Shown here piece after piece: positions 1-6,934 of a stretch of DNA of 17,200 nt (the first letter of the stretch is position 1; each line of letters starts with the position of its first letter). Source of the DNA: Methylococcaceae bacterium (GTDB taxonomy: Bacteria > Pseudomonadota > Gammaproteobacteria > Methylococcales > Methylomonadaceae); NCBI GenBank assembly GCA_030618325.1, contig JAUXDP010000029.1, forward strand, positions 1 to 17,200, written 5' to 3'. The notes under the pieces were generated by a model that saw nothing but the letters and a program-made list of their open reading frames with translations, had not been told where the DNA came from and made no database searches. The position numbers were made by a program, and so were the translations under genes.

Positions 1-526
1 CACCTGAACCAGCAAAATCATAAAAGCCTAGACTATCCAAAAAGCCACCACCCCATTTCCAATAACCTTGAATTGGATAAATAAATCCAGTCATGACTAC
101 AGCAAAAATCAGGAATGACCATAACTTCATGCGTTCTGCCACAGCACCGGAAACAATTGACATCGCTGTTGCTACAAAAACCACTTGAAAGAAAAAGTCA
201 GCCATATTTGAGTAAACTGTATCGCCATTACTTTTAATAACTTCAGCAGCGGTATTATCGCCACCCAACAAAAAACTGATTCCCGGCCAAACGCTATTTA
301 CAGCAGCATCCCCTGGATACATGACGTTATACCCAAACAACATATACATGACGCAAGCAATGGCAAACAAAGTAACATTTTTGGTTAGAATTTCTGTAGT
401 ATTTTTAGATCGAACCAAACCTGCTTCTAACATAGCGAAACCTGCCGCCATCCACATGACTAATGCGCCACTCATTAATAGATAAAATGTATCTAAGGCG
501 TAACTTAATTCAATTACTTTATCCAC
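1..526 (-). CDS. amtB: Ammonium transporter Amt/AmtB family, N-terminal part (gene runs off the left edge)
   Basis: This is a cytoplasmic-membrane ammonium channel that takes up NH4+/NH3. The reverse strand reads 175 codons from a GTG at 526-524, preceded by GAGGG eight bases upstream. An in-frame ATG lies further in, but only the GTG has a ribosome binding site. Visible are alternating hydrophobic helices, an early 'GFAMLEAGLVRSKN' stretch and the Amt signature region 'SIVSGAVAERMKLWSF', followed by 'GYWKWGGGFL'. No cleavable signal peptide is apparent. The C-terminal part, including the later pore histidine region, lies outside the window. It starts 25 bases after the glnK stop, so the two form the usual glnK-amtB operon, in which GlnK binds Amt and closes it when nitrogen is plentiful. 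Family assignment is firm; the symbol follows the family. Confidence 0.93.
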   Translation of the reverse strand, partial: MDKVIELSYALDTFYLLMSGALVMWMAAGFAMLEAGLVRSKNTTEILTKNVTLFAIACVMYMLFGYNVMYPGDAAVNSVWPGISFLLGGDNTAAEVIKSNGDTVYSNMADFFFQVVFVATAMSIVSGAVAERMKLWSFLIFAVVMTGFIYPIQGYWKWGGGFLDSLGFYDFAGSG

Positions 527-551
527 TTTTAAACCCTCGTTATTATTAAAA

Positions 552-890
552 TTATAAAGCTTCTTCGCCGGTTTCACCGGTACGAATCCGGATTACCTGC
601 TCAAGATTGCAAACAAATATTTTACCATCGCCAATCTTTTCAGTATTAGCAGCTTTAGTAATAGCTTCAACCGCTTGATCAACTAAATCATCTGAAATAG
701 CAATCTCAACTTTTGACTTTGGCAAAAAATCAACCACGTACTCGGCTCCGCGATATAGCTCAGTGTGACCTTTTTGACGACCAAACCCTTTTACTTCAGT
801 AACAGTCACACCGGACACGCCTATTTCAGATAATGCCTCACGAACATCATCCAATTTAAATGGTTTAACAATTGCAGTTATTAGTTTCAT
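552..890 (-). CDS. glnK: PII nitrogen regulatory protein GlnK/GlnB
   Basis: This is a PII signal protein of 112 residues, the standard family length. It is a cytoplasmic trimer that senses 2-oxoglutarate and ATP/ADP and controls Amt, GlnE and NtrB. The start is the ATG at 890-888, giving 'MKLITAIVKPFKLDDV', preceded by GGGAGG. A longer reading frame adds nine residues (MYLFLGGNL) before it, but that extension spans the ribosome binding site and is not typical of PII. The T-loop carries Tyr51 in 'LYRGAEY' (residues 45-51), the uridylylation site, and the C-terminal signature 'GDGKIFV' is intact. It is immediately followed by amt, so GlnK is more likely than GlnB. Expression is probably nitrogen-regulated through the sigma-54 promoter upstream. 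Confidence 0.95.
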   Translation of the reverse strand: MKLITAIVKPFKLDDVREALSEIGVSGVTVTEVKGFGRQKGHTELYRGAEYVVDFLPKSKVEIAISDDLVDQAVEAITKAANTEKIGDGKIFVCNLEQVIRIRTGETGEEAL

Positions 891-936
891 TAAGTTACCT
901 CCCAAAAATAAGTACATACGACAACATAGTGAAATA

Positions 937-954
937 AAGCATGTTCTGTGCCAA
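937..954 (-). promoter_or_regulatory. Sigma-54 promoter of glnK-amt
   Basis: The reverse strand reads TTGGCACAGAACATGCTT. The invariant GG (952-951) and GC (940-939) are exactly ten bases apart, the spacing required for the -24/-12 elements of an RpoN promoter. The -24 half TTGGCAC matches the consensus fully; the -12 half (TGC) is good but not perfect. The inferred start is near position 927, giving a leader of about 37 bases before glnK. This fits nitrogen-limitation control of glnK-amtB. Confidence 0.8.
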
Positions 955-1070
955 TAGATCTAAAATAAAGCATTCCCTCTCTATATGGATACAACATAGC
1001 TTTAACCGCTACTTAGCACCCTCAAACCAGCTCTATTCTATTTATTCGATAATAATTTTCATGGCCTAAT

Positions 1071-1117
1071 GTGCCATTTTGGTGCGCTCAAAAAATCCAA
1101 ACGCACCAAAATAGACC
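1071..1117. promoter_or_regulatory. Probable NtrC enhancer: two dyads within an 11-bp inverted repeat
   Basis: One dyad is GTGCCA-ttt-TGGTGC at 1071-1085; the other is GCACCA-aaa-TAGACC at 1103-1117. Both resemble the NtrC half-site arrangement GCACCA-N3-TGGTGC, each with one weaker half. They also create a perfect 11-base inverted repeat: 1076-1086 against 1102-1112 with 15 bases between. The pair lies about 120-165 bases upstream of the glnK sigma-54 promoter, a usual enhancer distance. NtrC binding is inferred. The stretch sits between divergent genes and could also act on the putative porin gene. Confidence 0.6.
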
Positions 1118-1287
1118 AAAGTAAAAACCACTGACTCACCCCTGTAGTTGAGGATAAACAACAAGCATCAAGGATTTTCGCCAAAAAACAACAAAAAAGA
1201 AAAAGAGATCCTTTCTTTATGCCCCACTTTGGGGCAATTTACAACTTAAGAACACCCACCCAAAACAAAAATAAACATTATATTTCA

Positions 1288-1317
1288 TTGTCTTGCGTTT
1301 ATTTTTTGTGATATTAT
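1288..1317 (+). promoter_or_regulatory. Possible sigma-70 promoter of the TorF-family gene
   Basis: TTGTCT (1288-1293) and TATTAT (1312-1317) are separated by 18 bases, placing a start near 1324, about 23 bases before the start codon. No sigma-54 pattern is seen on this strand. The rest of the 955-1346 divergent region is AT-rich. It also holds a small perfect hairpin, GCCCCA-ctt-TGGGGC (1221-1235), with no T-run. The promoter call is weak because AT-rich DNA gives such matches easily. Confidence 0.3.
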
Positions 1318-1346
1318 CCACGTGAATTTTTAAGACTGGAATCATT

Positions 1347-2753
1347 ATGATAAAAATAAAACCACTTGTTGTAATTGGACTAATTACAACATCTTTCGTA
1401 ACAATTGCGGAAGAACAAGATAAATCATTTTATGGCTGGACCCCTTCTGCATCGATCACCCTTGCCAATGACTATATCTGGCGGGGCATTTCTCAAACAT
1501 CTAACGGAGCATCTATTCAAGGGTCTTTTGATATGGCTCATGAAAGCGGCATCTATTTTGGTGCCTGGGCCTCCAATGTTGAATTTGGTGATACCAATAA
1601 CAGCATGGAGCTGGATCTATATGCTGGATTCTCTAATGAAGTCAGCCTGGGTGGTATTCCATTTACCTATGATATCGGGTTTTTGCACTACGAATATCCG
1701 GAAGAAACCGGCTTTAACTTTAATGAAGTCTACTTCGGCTTAGGGGTTTCACCTTTTGAAAACTTTAACTTCAGCACTTATTATTACCAGGATATAGGTG
1801 TAGAAAATAAATTCGCAACTGGCTATTTAGACCTAAGTGCGGACTACACGTTACCGGATGCTTTATGGAATCTACAAATTCTTGCTCATGCTGGCCATTA
1901 TTGGCGGAGAGCAGGCGCCAATGATTACTGGGACTGGAAAGTCGGTGTAGCTAAGCAGTTATATGGCTTTGGTTTTGAAGTTGCTTATGTGGATACTAGT
2001 GGTGCTGGTGCCGGCGATCTGGATGACTCCAGAATTTACTTTGGTATCACCAGAAGCTTTGGTGATGACGCCCCTTCTGATAGCTTGCCCAAAGGTTTTG
2101 ATGCGAGCGCTAGCTTTGCTTTGACAACCGATTATGTCTGGCGTGGTATTTCTCAAACCAATAATGCTGCGGCTATCCAGGGTTCATTTGATATTTCTCA
2201 TGAAAGTGGCGCATACTTTGGCGTTTGGGGATCCAATGTGGACTTTGGAGATGGTGGCGACCCGATCAACCCAAACAACAACAGCATAGAGCTTGACATC
2301 TATCTGGGTTTCTCTCGTGACATTGACCTGGGTGGCACAACTTTAACTTATGATATCGGTTGGCTACATTATCAATACCCACTGGAAACTGACAACTTAA
2401 ACTTTAACGAAATTTATTTTGGCCTGTCAGCATCACCGGTCGAAAACTTAAACGTAAGCGGCTACTGGTATCATGATGTCAGCCTGGAGAATCGTCTTGG
2501 TATCGGCTACATGGACTTGGCAGCTGATTACACTTTACCTGACTGGGCCTGGAACACTACTGTAGTGAGCCATGTCGGTTATTATCCTAAGCACAGTGAT
2601 GGTGGTAAAGAATACTGGGACTGGAAAGTTGGCGTTGCAAAAGATATTGCTGGCTTTAATATCGAAGTAGCCTACACCGACACTAGCGGTGCCGATGCGG
2701 CAGATGGTACCGATGATGCGAGAGCGGTTGCCACACTCTCTACTTCCTTTTAA
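1347..2753 (+). CDS. TorF-family (Gcw_chp) putative outer-membrane porin with two tandem domains
   Basis: The protein has 468 residues with a signal peptide of about 21 (cleavage likely after 'VTIA'). The mature part contains the Gcw_chp/TorF putative porin domain twice: residues about 31-239 and 251-468, joined by a short 'DDAPSDSLPKG' linker. The hallmark 'WRGISQT' occurs at 45-51 and 265-271, 220 residues apart; 'HESG.YFG', 'TYDIG', 'DYTLP' and 'YWDWKVGVAK' are also repeated in order. The family is normally one domain of roughly 240 residues. Alternating polar/aromatic stretches and a C-terminal Phe (TSF) suggest an outer-membrane beta-barrel. Lying between glnK-amt and glnA, it may serve uptake of a nitrogen source; this is inference, as the family's function is poorly defined. 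The ribosome binding site is weak (GGA before ATG). Confidence 0.88.
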   Translation: MIKIKPLVVIGLITTSFVTIAEEQDKSFYGWTPSASITLANDYIWRGISQTSNGASIQGSFDMAHESGIYFGAWASNVEFGDTNNSMELDLYAGFSNEVSLGGIPFTYDIGFLHYEYPEETGFNFNEVYFGLGVSPFENFNFSTYYYQDIGVENKFATGYLDLSADYTLPDALWNLQILAHAGHYWRRAGANDYWDWKVGVAKQLYGFGFEVAYVDTSGAGAGDLDDSRIYFGITRSFGDDAPSDSLPKGFDASASFALTTDYVWRGISQTNNAAAIQGSFDISHESGAYFGVWGSNVDFGDGGDPINPNNNSIELDIYLGFSRDIDLGGTTLTYDIGWLHYQYPLETDNLNFNEIYFGLSASPVENLNVSGYWYHDVSLENRLGIGYMDLAADYTLPDWAWNTTVVSHVGYYPKHSDGGKEYWDWKVGVAKDIAGFNIEVAYTDTSGADAADGTDDARAVATLSTSF

Positions 2754-2775
2754 TCTTATTTTAGATTGACAGCAG

Positions 2776-2807
2776 AAAACGGAGGACACTATCCTCCGTT
2801 TTTTTTT
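2776..2807 (+). terminator. Rho-independent terminator after the TorF-family gene
   Basis: Left arm AAAACGGAGGA (2776-2786) pairs with TCCTCCGTTTT (2792-2802) across a five-base loop. The T-run continues to 2807, giving nine T's in a row from 2799. It begins 22 bases after the stop codon and separates the putative porin transcript from glnA. Confidence 0.93.
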
Positions 2808-2881
2808 ATTCTTAAAAATGTTATGGTAAGCCAGTCAGAATGACTTAATAACAACCATACAACTAGCCTGGAGACCCTTAA

Positions 2882-4291
2882 ATGTCAGTAGAAAAAGCTT
2901 TAAATATGATTAAGGAAAATGACGTAAAATTCGTCGATTTCCGCTTTTGTGATACCCGCGGCAAAGAACAACATGTTACTTTTCCCGCACACACCATCGA
3001 CGAAGACACCTTTGAAGATGGAAATATGTTTGATGGCTCGTCAGTAGCCGGTTGGAAAGGTATCAACGAATCTGACATGATTCTAATGCCAGATCCTTCA
3101 ACAGCTGTAATTGACCCCTTTTATGATGACAGTACCTTAATCCTTCGTTGTGACATCATCGAACCCAACGACATGCAAGGCTATGAGCGCGATCCAAGAT
3201 CAATCGCAAAACGCGCTGAGACCTATATGGCATCAACAGGCATAGCAGATACCGCATACTTTGGCCCAGAAAACGAATTTTTCATATTTGATGACGTTCG
3301 CTGGAATTCAGATATGGGCAGTTGCTCCTATAAAATTGATTCTGAAGAAGCTGGCTGGAACTCTGAAAAAGTCTACGAAGATGGCAACATGGGACATCGC
3401 CCAGGTGTAAAAGGTGGCTATTTCCCTGTTCCTCCCGTAGATTCGTTACAAGACATGCGTTCTGCCATGTGCTTGACATTGGAAGAAATGGGCCAATCCA
3501 TGGAAGTTCATCACCATGAGGTTGCGACAGCAGGCCAATGTGAGCTCGGCTCTTTATTCAATACCTTGGTTAATAAAGCAGACGAGGTTTTGGAACTGAA
3601 ATATGTCGTTTCCAATATTGCACACGTTTACGGTAAAACAGCGACTTTTATGCCTAAACCATTAGTCGGTGATAACGGCAACGGTATGCACGTCCACCAA
3701 TCGCTTGCAAAAGATGGAGTTAACCTGTTTTCTGGTGACCTATATGGCGGTTTATCAGAAATGGCTTTATTCTACATCGGTGGTATCATCAAACATGCAA
3801 AAGCCCTGAACGCCTTTGCTAACGCTTCCACTAACAGCTACAAACGATTGGTTCCAGGCTTTGAAGCACCCGTTATGCTCGCTTACTCAGCACGTAACCG
3901 CTCCGCTTCAATCCGCATTCCTTTTGTTAAAAACCCAAAAGGCCGTCGTATCGAAGTTCGTTTTGGTGATTCAACAGCAAACCCTTATCTTTGCTTTGCA
4001 GCTATGTTAATGGCTGGCCTTGATGGTATCGAAAACAAAATCCACCCTGGTGAAGCGATGGACAAAGACTTGTATGACTTGCCACCAGAAGAGGAAAAAA
4101 TGATCCCACAAGTTGCCTTCTCATTTGATGATGCATTAACGGCACTAGATGAAGATCGTGAATTCCTGAAAAAAGGTGGTGTTTTCACTGATGATGCAAT
4201 AGATGGTTATATTGACTTGAAAATGGAAGAAGTTACTCGTCTCCGTATGAGCACTCATCCCGTTGAGTTTGATATGTATTACTCTTTGTAA
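2882..4291 (+). CDS. glnA: Glutamine synthetase type I (GSI-beta)
   Basis: Catalyses ATP-dependent condensation of glutamate and ammonia to glutamine; a cytoplasmic dodecamer. The 469 residues match the enterobacterial enzyme length. Visible are the N-terminal beta-grasp with the 'DGSSVAGWKGI' loop (51-61), the metal-binding 'GPENEFFIF' (128-136), 'HHHEVATAGQCE' (210-221), 'NGNGMHVHQS' (265-274), 'RLVPGFEAP' (322-330) and 'NRSASIRIP' (339-347). Tyr398 in 'DLYDLPPEE' corresponds to the GlnE adenylylation tyrosine (Tyr397 in mature numbering), so activity is probably controlled by the PII/GlnE cascade. The start is preceded by GGAG eight bases upstream. No sigma-54 promoter is visible in the 74 bases between the preceding terminator and the start. 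Confidence 0.98.
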   Translation: MSVEKALNMIKENDVKFVDFRFCDTRGKEQHVTFPAHTIDEDTFEDGNMFDGSSVAGWKGINESDMILMPDPSTAVIDPFYDDSTLILRCDIIEPNDMQGYERDPRSIAKRAETYMASTGIADTAYFGPENEFFIFDDVRWNSDMGSCSYKIDSEEAGWNSEKVYEDGNMGHRPGVKGGYFPVPPVDSLQDMRSAMCLTLEEMGQSMEVHHHEVATAGQCELGSLFNTLVNKADEVLELKYVVSNIAHVYGKTATFMPKPLVGDNGNGMHVHQSLAKDGVNLFSGDLYGGLSEMALFYIGGIIKHAKALNAFANASTNSYKRLVPGFEAPVMLAYSARNRSASIRIPFVKNPKGRRIEVRFGDSTANPYLCFAAMLMAGLDGIENKIHPGEAMDKDLYDLPPEEEKMIPQVAFSFDDALTALDEDREFLKKGGVFTDDAIDGYIDLKMEEVTRLRMSTHPVEFDMYYSL

Positions 4292-4326
4292 GAGCTACTT
4301 TTCACATTTAACCAGCGTACCATATA

Positions 4327-4358
4327 AAAAAAGCCCCTTAAATTTGAGGGGCTTTTTT
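4327..4358. terminator. Bidirectional terminator between glnA and the convergent PEP-CTERM gene
   Basis: AAAAAAGCCCCT (4327-4338) pairs with AGGGGCTTTTTT (4347-4358) around an eight-base loop. The arm ends are A-run and T-run, so the hairpin has a U-tract in both directions and can end both glnA and the minus-strand gene whose stop lies at 4373. Confidence 0.93.
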
Positions 4359-4372
4359 GTTGTCTCTAACTC

Positions 4373-5233
4373 CTAGTTTAAAACCACGCACTTTCTGTGC
4401 GAGGCTGTACTACTAACTTCCCACAGGTTTTTTCTGGCTAATTGAAAGCCCATCAATCCGGCCATTACCAGCAAAAAAGTGCCTGGTGTCGGAACCGTAG
4501 CAGGTGGATCGACAATAATCGAATCATTCGCACAATTCATAGTCCAATGTATATTGAATTTTTCACCATTCCAACCACCTTTGCGCAATATATCCAAATC
4601 TACACTCATTTCATAAAAATAGTGACGATCATCTCCCCACTGACCATATCCAATATGTGGTTCGTTATCTTCGTTAACTAAGCTAATAGCAAGAGTAGCT
4701 GTCCCCAAAGGATCACCGGCCAATATTGATGTCGGGTGCTCAGTTTTTTTATAGCCCGAAACTTCACCGTCTTCCCATATCCCAAAACCCCACTTACCAA
4801 CTTCGTACACTCCACCGGAAACCCCAAAGCCACCCCAGGAAGGCTTAACATTAATTCCCAACTCGTAACTACCATCTGCTCCAAAATCTATAGCGAAATC
4901 TCCAGCACCATAACTGCCATTACCATCTAGTGCTTCTGGGTTATGCCCAGTAGCTAAAGCTATAAATAGAGTGTCTTGATTCTTATAGGCATAAATTGCT
5001 TCAGCATCGTAGCTCTGCCCTCCATATCCCGGCTCTAGATATCCTGCATTCTGATCTTCTATAGTAGAAAAAATTCCGGAATCAGGTGTTGAATTCCAGT
5101 CATTTGCATCACCATTTTGGCTAACACCCCAATCACTCAAGTTGCCGTCTACAACAATAGTCGGCGCTGCATATACATTGATATTTAGGGTTCCTAATAA
5201 AACCCCCGATACAAGTATGTTTCGAATTTTCAT
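4373..5233 (-). CDS. PEP-CTERM exported protein with CBM9-like N-terminal strand
   Basis: The protein has 286 residues. A signal peptide of about 22 ends at 'VYA'. The mature protein opens with 'APTIVVDGNLSDW', resembling the start of CBM9-like/DOMON-type carbohydrate-binding folds, and is rich in Gly, Asp and aromatics. Residues 247-268 carry a sorting signal of the PEP-CTERM kind: 'VPTPGTF', a hydrophobic helix, then basic 'ARKN'. Such proteins are cleaved by an exosortase (XrtA type) and are tied to exopolysaccharide or biofilm production; no exosortase is in the window. Oddly, 17-18 residues follow the basic cluster, whereas PEP-CTERM signals normally end within a few residues of it. AGGG seven bases before ATG supports the start. 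The molecular function is unknown. Confidence 0.85.
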   Translation of the reverse strand: MKIRNILVSGVLLGTLNINVYAAPTIVVDGNLSDWGVSQNGDANDWNSTPDSGIFSTIEDQNAGYLEPGYGGQSYDAEAIYAYKNQDTLFIALATGHNPEALDGNGSYGAGDFAIDFGADGSYELGINVKPSWGGFGVSGGVYEVGKWGFGIWEDGEVSGYKKTEHPTSILAGDPLGTATLAISLVNEDNEPHIGYGQWGDDRHYFYEMSVDLDILRKGGWNGEKFNIHWTMNCANDSIIVDPPATVPTPGTFLLVMAGLMGFQLARKNLWEVSSTASHRKCVVLN

Positions 5234-5588
5234 AATTTACCCTGATATTGAATTAAAGAATTATTTAATATCAAGTTTACAGAAGTATTTTTGAAGATAA
5301 ATTGTACGAAAGTACAGTTTTTTGGGATATTAGGTCAGGAAGCTGGGATCGGTATCCCGAACAGCTATCAGGAAAAAGAGCCATATCTAACCAGCCAAAT
5401 TACCCTTGCCTGGTTGTGAATCACTGGCTCTACATGGAGAAATAGAGCCACCTTAAATTCCACTAGAAATTACCACATTCGACTTTTCCTGGCAAAAAGA
5501 AGCTATCTACAAATTATTAAACACAAACGTTGAGTTCCTTACGAAATTATTAAACACTACCGGCTAGTTTTTAAAGCAAGCAATAAAA
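5234..5588. other. 355-base non-coding stretch with several dyads
   Basis: I see no gene here. Next to the PEP-CTERM start are TGATATT/AATATCA arms (5243-5249, 5267-5273) and TGTAC-gaaa-GTACA (5303-5316), which could be operators. Further out are GGGAT-cggt-ATCCC (5345-5358), flanked by AGCT on both sides, and a perfect 8-bp hairpin TGGCTCTA/TAGAGCCA (5425-5432, 5443-5450, loop of 10). None has a following T-run, so they are not simple terminators. A small structured RNA or a decayed intergenic repeat are both possible. Confidence 0.5.
5511..5557. repeat. 14-bp direct repeat AAATTATTAAACAC, 33-base period
   Basis: Exact copies lie at 5511-5524 and 5544-5557, just beyond the 3' end of the H-NS-like gene. 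The 33-base spacing is about three helical turns, so both copies face the same side of the DNA. The function is unknown; it could be a binding site pair or the trace of a small duplication. Confidence 0.6.
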
Positions 5589-5900
5589 CTATATCGCAAA
5601 ATCCTCTTTCCTGTGCCCGGCTTGTAAAAGTGCCTGCATCCATTTTGGCGCGACCCCCCGACCCGTCCATGCTTTTGTGGGGTCTTCAGGATGGCGGTAT
5701 TTAATGGGGACTTTGATGCCTTTCCGAGATGATTTTTTCCCCTCTAGAATTTCAACACTAACATCAATAGATGCGGCTAATTCTTTAATTTTTGCAATCA
5801 CTTCTTTACGTTTGCTCTGCTGTTTCGTCTTTAAAACTTTAGCAGCACCATCAATAACGGCTTGTAATTCTTTTTCAGAAAGTTCTTGGTAATTGTTCAT
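5589..5900 (-). CDS. H-NS family nucleoid-associated DNA-binding protein
   Basis: The 103-residue protein has an N-terminal helical, charged oligomerisation part (about 1-45) and a short linker. A C-terminal H-NS DNA-binding domain follows, with 'YRHPEDPTKAWTGRGVAPKW' (68-87) and the closing 'ALLQAGHRKEDFAI'. The 'TGRG..PKW' loop is the minor-groove AT-binding motif of the proteobacterial H-NS type. Such proteins bind AT-rich DNA and silence foreign or conditionally expressed genes. The length is normal for the short beta/gammaproteobacterial form. No strong ribosome binding site precedes the ATG; the sequence upstream is AT-rich with a palindrome, consistent with possible autoregulation. Confidence 0.93.
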   Translation of the reverse strand: MNNYQELSEKELQAVIDGAAKVLKTKQQSKRKEVIAKIKELAASIDVSVEILEGKKSSRKGIKVPIKYRHPEDPTKAWTGRGVAPKWMQALLQAGHRKEDFAI

Positions 5901-5912
5901 GTCATGTGAATA

Positions 5913-5924
5913 AATAGTACTATT
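5913..5924. promoter_or_regulatory. 12-bp perfect palindrome upstream of the H-NS-like gene
   Basis: AATAGTACTATT lies 13 bases before the start codon. A related imperfect dyad, TAGTATATACACTA, sits at about 5936-5949 and contains TATACT on the reverse strand, a possible -10 element. The position overlaps the likely promoter, so repressor or self-binding is plausible but unproven. Confidence 0.4.
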
Positions 5925-5978
5925 AATAAAATTGTAGTATATACACTATTAAATCATCTCGCGATCTAAAGAAGCGCA

Positions 5979-6716
5979 TTATTGAATAATGACCTTAAAG
6001 GTTATTTCATCTAATAAATAACCTTCACTATCAGTCAAAGTTACTTTCCAATCTCCTAACAAGGTATTATTCAACTTTTTTTGAGTTGTTACACGCCATC
6101 GACTTCCGTTTATATTAAACTTTTTTCTAAATACAGACTCACCCTTATAAATCCAGTTATGATAAATTGTGTTTCCAGACATATCTTTTAACTCAGTAAA
6201 ATAATATAGCCTTCTAATATTATCCTTTTCAACAAGAATAGGAGAAGAGATCAAATCTGCTGGTTCATTATTAGTCACCCTATTGGTTAGTTGACTTCGA
6301 ACAACCTGCTTAGAATATATGGACTGGACAGCAACAAGGCCTTTTTGAGATTCTTCATCAATAATTGTCTTAAATTCTTGTTCATCATTCTTTTCTACAC
6401 CAATTTCGTCCAATACTGCCTGCTCAGATATTTCTGCTCGTCCTTGTTCCAGAGAATCAATTCTTTGAGAGTCAAATACTTTTTTCTCCCCAGAAGTTAT
6501 TTCATTGTCCACAGATGTATTTAATATTGGAGAACTTGATTTATTAAATATGTAATAAATACCAGCCGCTAATAAAAACAATAGTAATAGCAAGACAATA
6601 ACTATCCTTTTAATATCCCACTCATTTGCCATTTCCTGATTTAAGTTTTCATCAGTTAGTGGTTTTTCACTACCTTCATAATTCACTTTTATAACCAGTT
6701 TTTTCTGTTTATTCAT
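5979..6716 (-). CDS. Single-pass membrane protein with C-terminal DUF2914 domain
   Basis: The 245-residue protein has a cytoplasmic N-terminus of about 36 residues and one strong transmembrane helix (37-56, rich in Leu/Ile/Val). An acidic, probably coiled periplasmic linker follows (about 65-150). The C-terminal region (about 160-243) has the DUF2914 pattern: 'RLYYFTELKDMSGNTIYHNW', 'NGSRWRVTTQKKL', 'GDWKVTLTDSEGYLL', 'ITFKVI'. The domain's function is unknown; it is usually anchored in the inner membrane and faces the periplasm. The ribosome binding site (AGAGAG) is abnormally close to the ATG, so translation may be weak. It is divergent from sucA and has no clear functional link with it. 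Confidence 0.85.
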   Translation of the reverse strand: MNKQKKLVIKVNYEGSEKPLTDENLNQEMANEWDIKRIVIVLLLLLFLLAAGIYYIFNKSSSPILNTSVDNEITSGEKKVFDSQRIDSLEQGRAEISEQAVLDEIGVEKNDEQEFKTIIDEESQKGLVAVQSIYSKQVVRSQLTNRVTNNEPADLISSPILVEKDNIRRLYYFTELKDMSGNTIYHNWIYKGESVFRKKFNINGSRWRVTTQKKLNNTLLGDWKVTLTDSEGYLLDEITFKVIIQ

Positions 6717-6818
6717 CTCTCTGTTTCTTTATACTTTCTTCACGTGGATGAAAACAACCATATCGCATATTTGTTGAAAAAATTTGAAATTTAATCTTCT
6801 AAATTCAATAATATCACT

Positions 6819-6862
6819 TGGTAATATACCATTTTGGTTTTAATATAGAAGCTAACTATAGA
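6819..6862 (+). promoter_or_regulatory. Probable sucA promoter with upstream dyad
   Basis: TTGGTT (6834-6839), a 17-base spacer and TATAGA (6857-6862) make a reasonable sigma-70 promoter, with a start near 6869 and a leader of about 66 bases. A dyad TGGTA-ata-TACCA (6819-6831) sits immediately upstream and could be a regulator site. In the leader, ATTGTT-cgc-AACAAT (6895-6909) forms a 6-bp hairpin. No Shine-Dalgarno sequence is visible before the ATG. Confidence 0.45.
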
Positions 6863-6934
6863 AAACTACAGATATGACTGTGCGAAACACAACTATTGTT
6901 CGCAACAATTCACCTTTAATCGATTAAAAACATC

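Noticed and set aside
1220..1236. GCCCCA-ctt-TGGGGC hairpin as a terminator
   Set aside because: No T-run follows on either strand and neither flanking gene ends here; mentioned only as a small dyad in the divergent region.
1405..1743. 112-codon plus-strand frame within the putative porin gene
   Set aside because: It is in a different frame of a clear signal-peptide/beta-barrel gene and has no plausible protein features.
2808..2870. Sigma-54 promoter in front of glnA
   Set aside because: No GG-N10-GC pattern with flanking consensus is present; only an AT-rich stretch that could hold a weak sigma-70 promoter.
5511..5557. CRISPR-like array
   Set aside because: There are only two short repeat copies with a 19-base spacer and no cas genes in the window.
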